Of a DNA stretch of 7,198 nucleotides, positions 4,430 to 7,198 are shown piece by piece. A program made the position numbers and the translations under genes. Source of the stretch: JANNGZ01 sp031404155 (GTDB lineage Bacteria; Pseudomonadota; Gammaproteobacteria; Burkholderiales; Burkholderiaceae_C); NCBI GenBank assembly GCA_031404155.1, contig JANNGZ010000439.1, forward strand, positions 1-7,198, read 5' to 3'. Position 1 is the stretch's first letter, and each line of letters begins with the position of its first letter. The notes under the pieces are model-generated. The model saw only the letters and a program-made list of their open reading frames with translations. It was not told the origin of the DNA and made no database searches.

Positions 4430-6583
4430 ATGGCATCCGTACTGAACTCCACACTTCGCCGCCCGCGGCGCCACGCACTGGGCTTGGCCGCGCTCGCTGC
4501 GCTCTGCGCCAGCTCGGCGTGGGCCCAGACCCAGACTGTCACGATCACTGGGCGTGGCATCACGCCCTCTCTCGCTGTCACCGGCTTCGACGACACACCC
4601 TTGTCGAGCGCGCCGTTCTCGGCCGGCAGCGTCAACGCAGCGCAACTGCTGGATGCCGGCTCGCGCCAGCTCTCGGACCTGACCCGCACCGACCCCGGCG
4701 TGAATGACGCCTACAACGCCGAGGGCTACTGGAGCATCCTGTCGGTGCGCGGCTACACGCTGGACAACCGGTTCAACTACCGGCGCGACGGCCTGCCGAT
4801 CAGCGCCGAAACCGCACTTGCGCTCGACAACAAGGAGCGCATCGAGGTGCTGAAAGGCACCAGCGGTATCCAGGCCGGCACCAGTGCGCCAGGTGGCCTG
4901 GTGAACCTGGTGGTGAAGCGCCCCGAACGAACGCTGCGCAGCGTTCGACTGGAGGCCCGCGAGGGCGGCGGCGGCGCCGCTGCGGTGGACCTGTCGCAGC
5001 GCTTCGGCGCCAGCGAAGCCTTCGGCCTGCGCCTGAACGCGGCCAGCGAGCGCATCAGCCCGCAGCTGCGCAACGCCAAGGGCGAACGCCATCTCGCGGC
5101 GCTCGCGGCCGACTGGCGTTTGAGCTCGAGTTCGCTGCTCGAAGCCGCGTTCGAGTGGAGCCGCCAGTCGCAGCCGAGCCAGCCCGGCTTCAGCCTGCTC
5201 GGCGACGGGGTTCCCGATGCCAAGGCCGTCAACCCGCGGGTGAACCTCAACAACCAGCCCTGGTCGCAACCGGTGGTGCTGCAAGGCCAGACCGCGTCAC
5301 TGCGCTGGACACAGGGGCTCGGTCAAGACTGGCGCGCCCAGGCGCACTTGGGCCTGCAACGCCTGCGCAGCGACGACCGCGTGGCGTTCCCCTTCGGTTG
5401 CTACGACGCGGTCAACGACCTCTACTACGCCGACCGTTACTGCCCCGATGGCAGCTTCGACCTTTACGACTTTCGCAGCGACAACGAACGCCGCAACACC
5501 GACGCGCTCGACCTCAGCCTGGTGGGCCGGTTCGCTACCGTGGGCATCGCGCACCAGTTGACCACCGGCGTGCTGTTGTCGCGCTTCAGGAGCCGCTTTC
5601 AGCGCCAGGCTTTCAACTTCGCGGGCCAGGGACACATCGACGGCACCTTATTGACTCTGGCCGCGGGCGACCTCACCGACGAGAACACCCACCGCGACGA
5701 ACGCAGTACCGAGTGGTACCTGCGCGATGCAATGAAGCTCGGCGAGCAATGGCGCCTGTGGGCCGGCGTGCGCCACACGCGGCTGCAGCGCGACAGCGTG
5801 CGCACCGACGGTTCGCGCGCGACCGCGTACACCCAATCGGCCACGCTGCCCTTCTTCGCGCTGAGCCACCAGCTCACGCCGCAGTCGATGCTCTACGCCA
5901 GCTGGGGCCAGGGCCTGGAGTCCGACGTGGCACCCAACCGCGCCCGCTACACCAACGCAGGCGTTGCCTTGCCCGCACTGAAGAGCCGCCAGGTCGAACT
6001 CGGTTGGAAACATGAGTCCACCGATGCAGACGCGTCCGTCGTCGTGTTCGACATCGACCGCCCCGTGGCCGAAGACATCGGTACGTGCGACGTGGACGCA
6101 AGCTGCACCCGCCGCATCGACGGCAGCGCACGCCACCGCGGCGTCGAGGCTCAGTGGGGCAGGCGCCTAGGCGCGTGGACGCTGCGCGCCGGCGGCACCG
6201 CGCTGCACGCGCGCCGGCAGGGTTCGTCAAGGCCCGAACTCAACGGCACGCGCCCGTCGAACGTGCCCGCGACCAGCCTAAGGCTGTCAGCCAGCCATGC
6301 GTTCGCAGCGCCGGCTGGCCTGAGTGCGGGCCTAGCCGTGGTGCATGAGGGCGACCGCGTCGTTGTTCCCGGTGCGACGCAGCGCATCGGCGCCTGGACC
6401 CGCGTCGACCTCTCGGCCCGCTGGCTGCAACGCACCGAAGCCGCCACGCTCACCTGGCGCGTCGGCCTCGACAACGCCGCCGACAACCGAGCTTGGAAAG
6501 AAGCGCCCTACCAGTTCGGCCATGCCTACCTGTACCCGCTGGCGCCGCGGACTCTGCGCGCCTCGCTGCAAGCGGAGTTCTGA
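4430..6583 (+). CDS. TonB-dependent outer-membrane receptor, probably for thiamine or a precursor
   Basis: This 717-residue protein has a signal peptide (basic RRPRRH at 10-15, hydrophobic stretch, likely cut after AWA at 30-32), then a probable TonB box QTVTITGR (35-42). A plug domain runs to about residue 163, including IEVLKG (138-143) and SAPGGLVNLVVKRP. A beta-barrel with alternating strands follows, ending in LRASLQAEF with the terminal aromatic residue typical of outer-membrane proteins. By sequence it resembles siderophore-type receptors. Its leader, however, is a TPP riboswitch and no iron (Fur-like) signal was recognised, so import of thiamine or its pyrimidine/thiazole precursor, powered by TonB-ExbBD, is the better inference. 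Cysteine pairs C324/C338 and C553/C559 probably form disulfides in surface loops. It is monocistronic here, with no inner-membrane transporter adjacent. The start is set by AGGA five bases upstream and by the signal peptide. Confidence 0.93.
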   Translation: MASVLNSTLRRPRRHALGLAALAALCASSAWAQTQTVTITGRGITPSLAVTGFDDTPLSSAPFSAGSVNAAQLLDAGSRQLSDLTRTDPGVNDAYNAEGYWSILSVRGYTLDNRFNYRRDGLPISAETALALDNKERIEVLKGTSGIQAGTSAPGGLVNLVVKRPERTLRSVRLEAREGGGGAAAVDLSQRFGASEAFGLRLNAASERISPQLRNAKGERHLAALAADWRLSSSSLLEAAFEWSRQSQPSQPGFSLLGDGVPDAKAVNPRVNLNNQPWSQPVVLQGQTASLRWTQGLGQDWRAQAHLGLQRLRSDDRVAFPFGCYDAVNDLYYADRYCPDGSFDLYDFRSDNERRNTDALDLSLVGRFATVGIAHQLTTGVLLSRFRSRFQRQAFNFAGQGHIDGTLLTLAAGDLTDENTHRDERSTEWYLRDAMKLGEQWRLWAGVRHTRLQRDSVRTDGSRATAYTQSATLPFFALSHQLTPQSMLYASWGQGLESDVAPNRARYTNAGVALPALKSRQVELGWKHESTDADASVVVFDIDRPVAEDIGTCDVDASCTRRIDGSARHRGVEAQWGRRLGAWTLRAGGTALHARRQGSSRPELNGTRPSNVPATSLRLSASHAFAAPAGLSAGLAVVHEGDRVVVPGATQRIGAWTRVDLSARWLQRTEAATLTWRVGLDNAADNRAWKEAPYQFGHAYLYPLAPRTLRASLQAEF

Positions 6584-6614
6584 ACGGCAGTACCGAGCAC
6601 GCCGCAAGCACAGA

Positions 6615-6620
6615 TATAAT
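6615..6620 (+). promoter_or_regulatory. -10 box of the tRNA-Asn promoter
   Basis: A perfect TATAAT lies 10 bases before the mature tRNA, giving transcription start about 6627. No good -35 is visible near 6591-6597. The gap after the receptor stop is only 47 bases, so some read-through from the receptor gene is also possible. Confidence 0.7.
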
Positions 6621-6630
6621 TCAGAGCTGT

Positions 6631-6706
6631 TCCTCGATAGCTCAGTTGGTAGAGCGCAGGACTGTTAATCCGTAGGTCCCTGGTTCGAGCCCAGGTCGGG
6701 GAGCCA
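6631..6706 (+). tRNA. tRNA-Asn (anticodon GTT), CCA encoded
   Basis: A 76-base cloverleaf can be folded. The acceptor stem is TCCTCGA/TCGGGGA with one G-U pair, discriminator G (6703) and encoded CCA (6704-6706). The D arm is GCTC/GAGC with loop AGTTGGTA. The anticodon loop is CTGTTAA (anticodon GTT, 6663-6665 region), and the T arm is CCTGG/CCAGG with loop TTCGAGC. The anticodon stem is odd: CAGGA faces TCCGT, so only the inner three pairs are Watson-Crick and positions 27-43 (C/U) and 28-42 (A/G) are mismatched. Everything else is a normal asparagine tRNA. Confidence 0.96.
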
Positions 6707-6742
6707 AAAAGCTCAAGAACAACAACAACTTGAACGCACCTT

Positions 6743-6772
6743 CAAAGCCCGCCCTGCGCGGGCTTTGTTCTT
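6743..6772 (+). terminator. Intrinsic terminator after tRNA-Asn
   Basis: CAAAGCCCGC (6743-6752) pairs perfectly with GCGGGCTTTG (6758-6767) around a five-base loop, followed by TTCTT. It ends the tRNA transcript 36 bases after the CCA. Confidence 0.88.
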
Positions 6773-6800
6773 CGTGCCACTCTCGTGCCACTCTCGAGAG
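6772..6800. repeat. Tandem 11-bp direct repeat plus a palindrome beside tRNA-Asn
   Basis: TCGTGCCACTC occurs twice head to tail (6772-6782 and 6783-6793) and a third partial copy starts TCG at 6794. The end merges into a perfect 10-bp palindrome CTCTCGAGAG (6791-6800). Short direct repeats near a tRNA 3' end, with an AlpA-type gene beyond, could be protein sites of an integration system; that role is inference. The rest of the non-coding stretch to 6909 shows nothing I can name. Confidence 0.7.
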
Positions 6801-6909
6801 GCATTGGGTTCGGTCCTCGAGTGTTGTGCCGGCGCCGCAGCCCATAACCTCAGTGCGCGGGTGCACGCTAGAAAATCGGGCGATTCCAGCGGCGACGGTG
6901 CCCCGCGCG

Positions 6910-6921
6910 CACTCTAGAGTG
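6910..6921. promoter_or_regulatory. Perfect 12-bp palindrome, possible operator of the AlpA-like gene
   Basis: CACTCTAGAGTG is fully self-complementary and sits 26 bases before the likely start codon at 6948. The half-site CACTCT also occurs in both tandem repeat copies at 6778-6783 and 6789-6794, so one protein might bind all of them. Confidence 0.4.
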
Positions 6922-6935
6922 ACTGCATGTCGATC

Positions 6936-6940
6936 AGGAG
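6936..6940 (+). promoter_or_regulatory. Ribosome binding site that sets the AlpA-like start
   Basis: AGGAG lies seven bases before ATG 6948 and is inside the longer reading frame from ATG 6927, favouring 6948 as the true start. Confidence 0.75.
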
Positions 6941-6947
6941 CAGCGTC

Positions 6948-7172
6948 ATGGCTGAACCTAGTGCTGAGCACTCGACGCTCATTGATCTTGGGCCTCGCTT
7001 TGTGCGCATGGCCGCAGTCGTGAGCATGACCGGGCTGTGTCGTGCGACGATCTACCGCATGATTGCTGACAAACGCTTTCCGGCGCAGGTGCGAATCGGT
7101 TTGCGCGCAGTCGGCTGGCGATGGTCTGATCTGGAGCGCTGGAGCAAAGAGCGCACCAGCCCAACGCACTGA
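6948..7172 (+). CDS. AlpA-family helix-turn-helix regulator (prophage/integrative-element type)
   Basis: This is a small 74-residue DNA-binding protein. Residues 18-42 (FVRMAAVVSMTGLCRATIYRMIADK) form the AlpA/MerR-like helix-turn-helix, with the typical TGLxRATIYRxI core. FPAQVRIG (44-51) and AVGWRWSDLERW (54-65) match the wing and final helix of AlpA proteins. AlpA-like proteins act as transcriptional activators of integrase genes or as excision factors in prophages and genomic islands. Start 6948 is chosen for its AGGAG site; ATG 6927 would add seven residues without one. It follows a tRNA gene and a repeat-bearing spacer, which suits the edge of an integrated element. The integrase is not in the window. 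No clear -10/-35 pair was identified upstream. Confidence 0.85.
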   Translation: MAEPSAEHSTLIDLGPRFVRMAAVVSMTGLCRATIYRMIADKRFPAQVRIGLRAVGWRWSDLERWSKERTSPTH

Positions 7173-7198
7173 AGACAGCTCGGGCACGAGAAGACTCA

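Noticed and set aside
4240..4430. Cobalamin riboswitch, the more common leader of TonB receptors
   Set aside because: The conserved blocks present are those of the THI-box (CTGAGA, CCCTTTGAACCTGA, AGGGAAGC); no B12-box was found.
4430..4540. Lipoprotein signal at C26 of the receptor
   Set aside because: The residues before the cysteine (LAAL) do not fit a lipobox, and a normal AWA cleavage site follows six residues later.
4295..5284. 329-codon minus-strand frame over the riboswitch and receptor 5' end
   Set aside because: It is a shadow of the receptor gene, covering a conserved RNA on the opposite strand, with no recognisable domain.
6927..6947. Upstream start for the AlpA-like gene
   Set aside because: The ATG at 6927 has no ribosome site and lies too close to the palindrome, whereas ATG 6948 has AGGAG at good spacing.
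6642..7187. 181-codon minus-strand frame ending in PRPGLEPGTYGL
   Set aside because: The ending is the antisense translation of the tRNA, a well-known false protein tail. The frame also runs through a terminator and opposite the AlpA-like gene.

Overview
This window looks like the chromosome of a high-GC betaproteobacterium, most likely order Burkholderiales and perhaps the Leptothrix/Rubrivivax/Comamonadaceae side. That rests on the style of the CysD, CysN, FdxA and ferredoxin reductase proteins, the strong GC bias at third codon positions, and a tRNA-Asn with an encoded CCA. All convincing genes are on the + strand.

Region 1 (1-2500) is the 3' end of an assimilatory sulfate reduction operon. 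The tail of cysD overlaps cysN by one base (TGATG). One base after cysN comes cobA, a stand-alone uroporphyrinogen-III methyltransferase that starts siroheme synthesis for sulfite reductase. The cysN reading frame carries a foreign-looking palindromic repeat of about 120 bp near its 5' end. It is translated in frame as a low-complexity tail ending in six Pro-Thr pairs, placed ahead of the GTPase P-loop.

Region 2 (2501-4202) holds a seven-iron ferredoxin (fdxA) and a thioredoxin-reductase-like ferredoxin-NADP+ reductase. GC-rich dyad repeats lie in both flanking gaps, and an intrinsic terminator closes the unit. The pair forms an NADPH-to-ferredoxin electron route. Its position beside the cys/siroheme genes makes sulfite reduction a plausible, unproven, destination.

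Region 3 (4203-6583) is a THI-box (thiamine pyrophosphate) riboswitch leader followed by a single TonB-dependent outer-membrane receptor. The receptor alone would be called a siderophore receptor. The riboswitch argues that it imports thiamine or a thiamine precursor. This is the most interesting unit in the window.

Region 4 (6584-7198) is a tRNA-Asn(GUU) gene with a consensus -10 box and its own terminator. It is followed by about 175 non-coding bases holding a tandem 11-bp repeat and two perfect palindromes, then a small AlpA-type helix-turn-helix gene. AlpA-like regulators are typical of prophages and integrative elements, so the window probably ends just inside an element inserted at, or next to, the tRNA. 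The tRNA has two mismatches in its anticodon stem.
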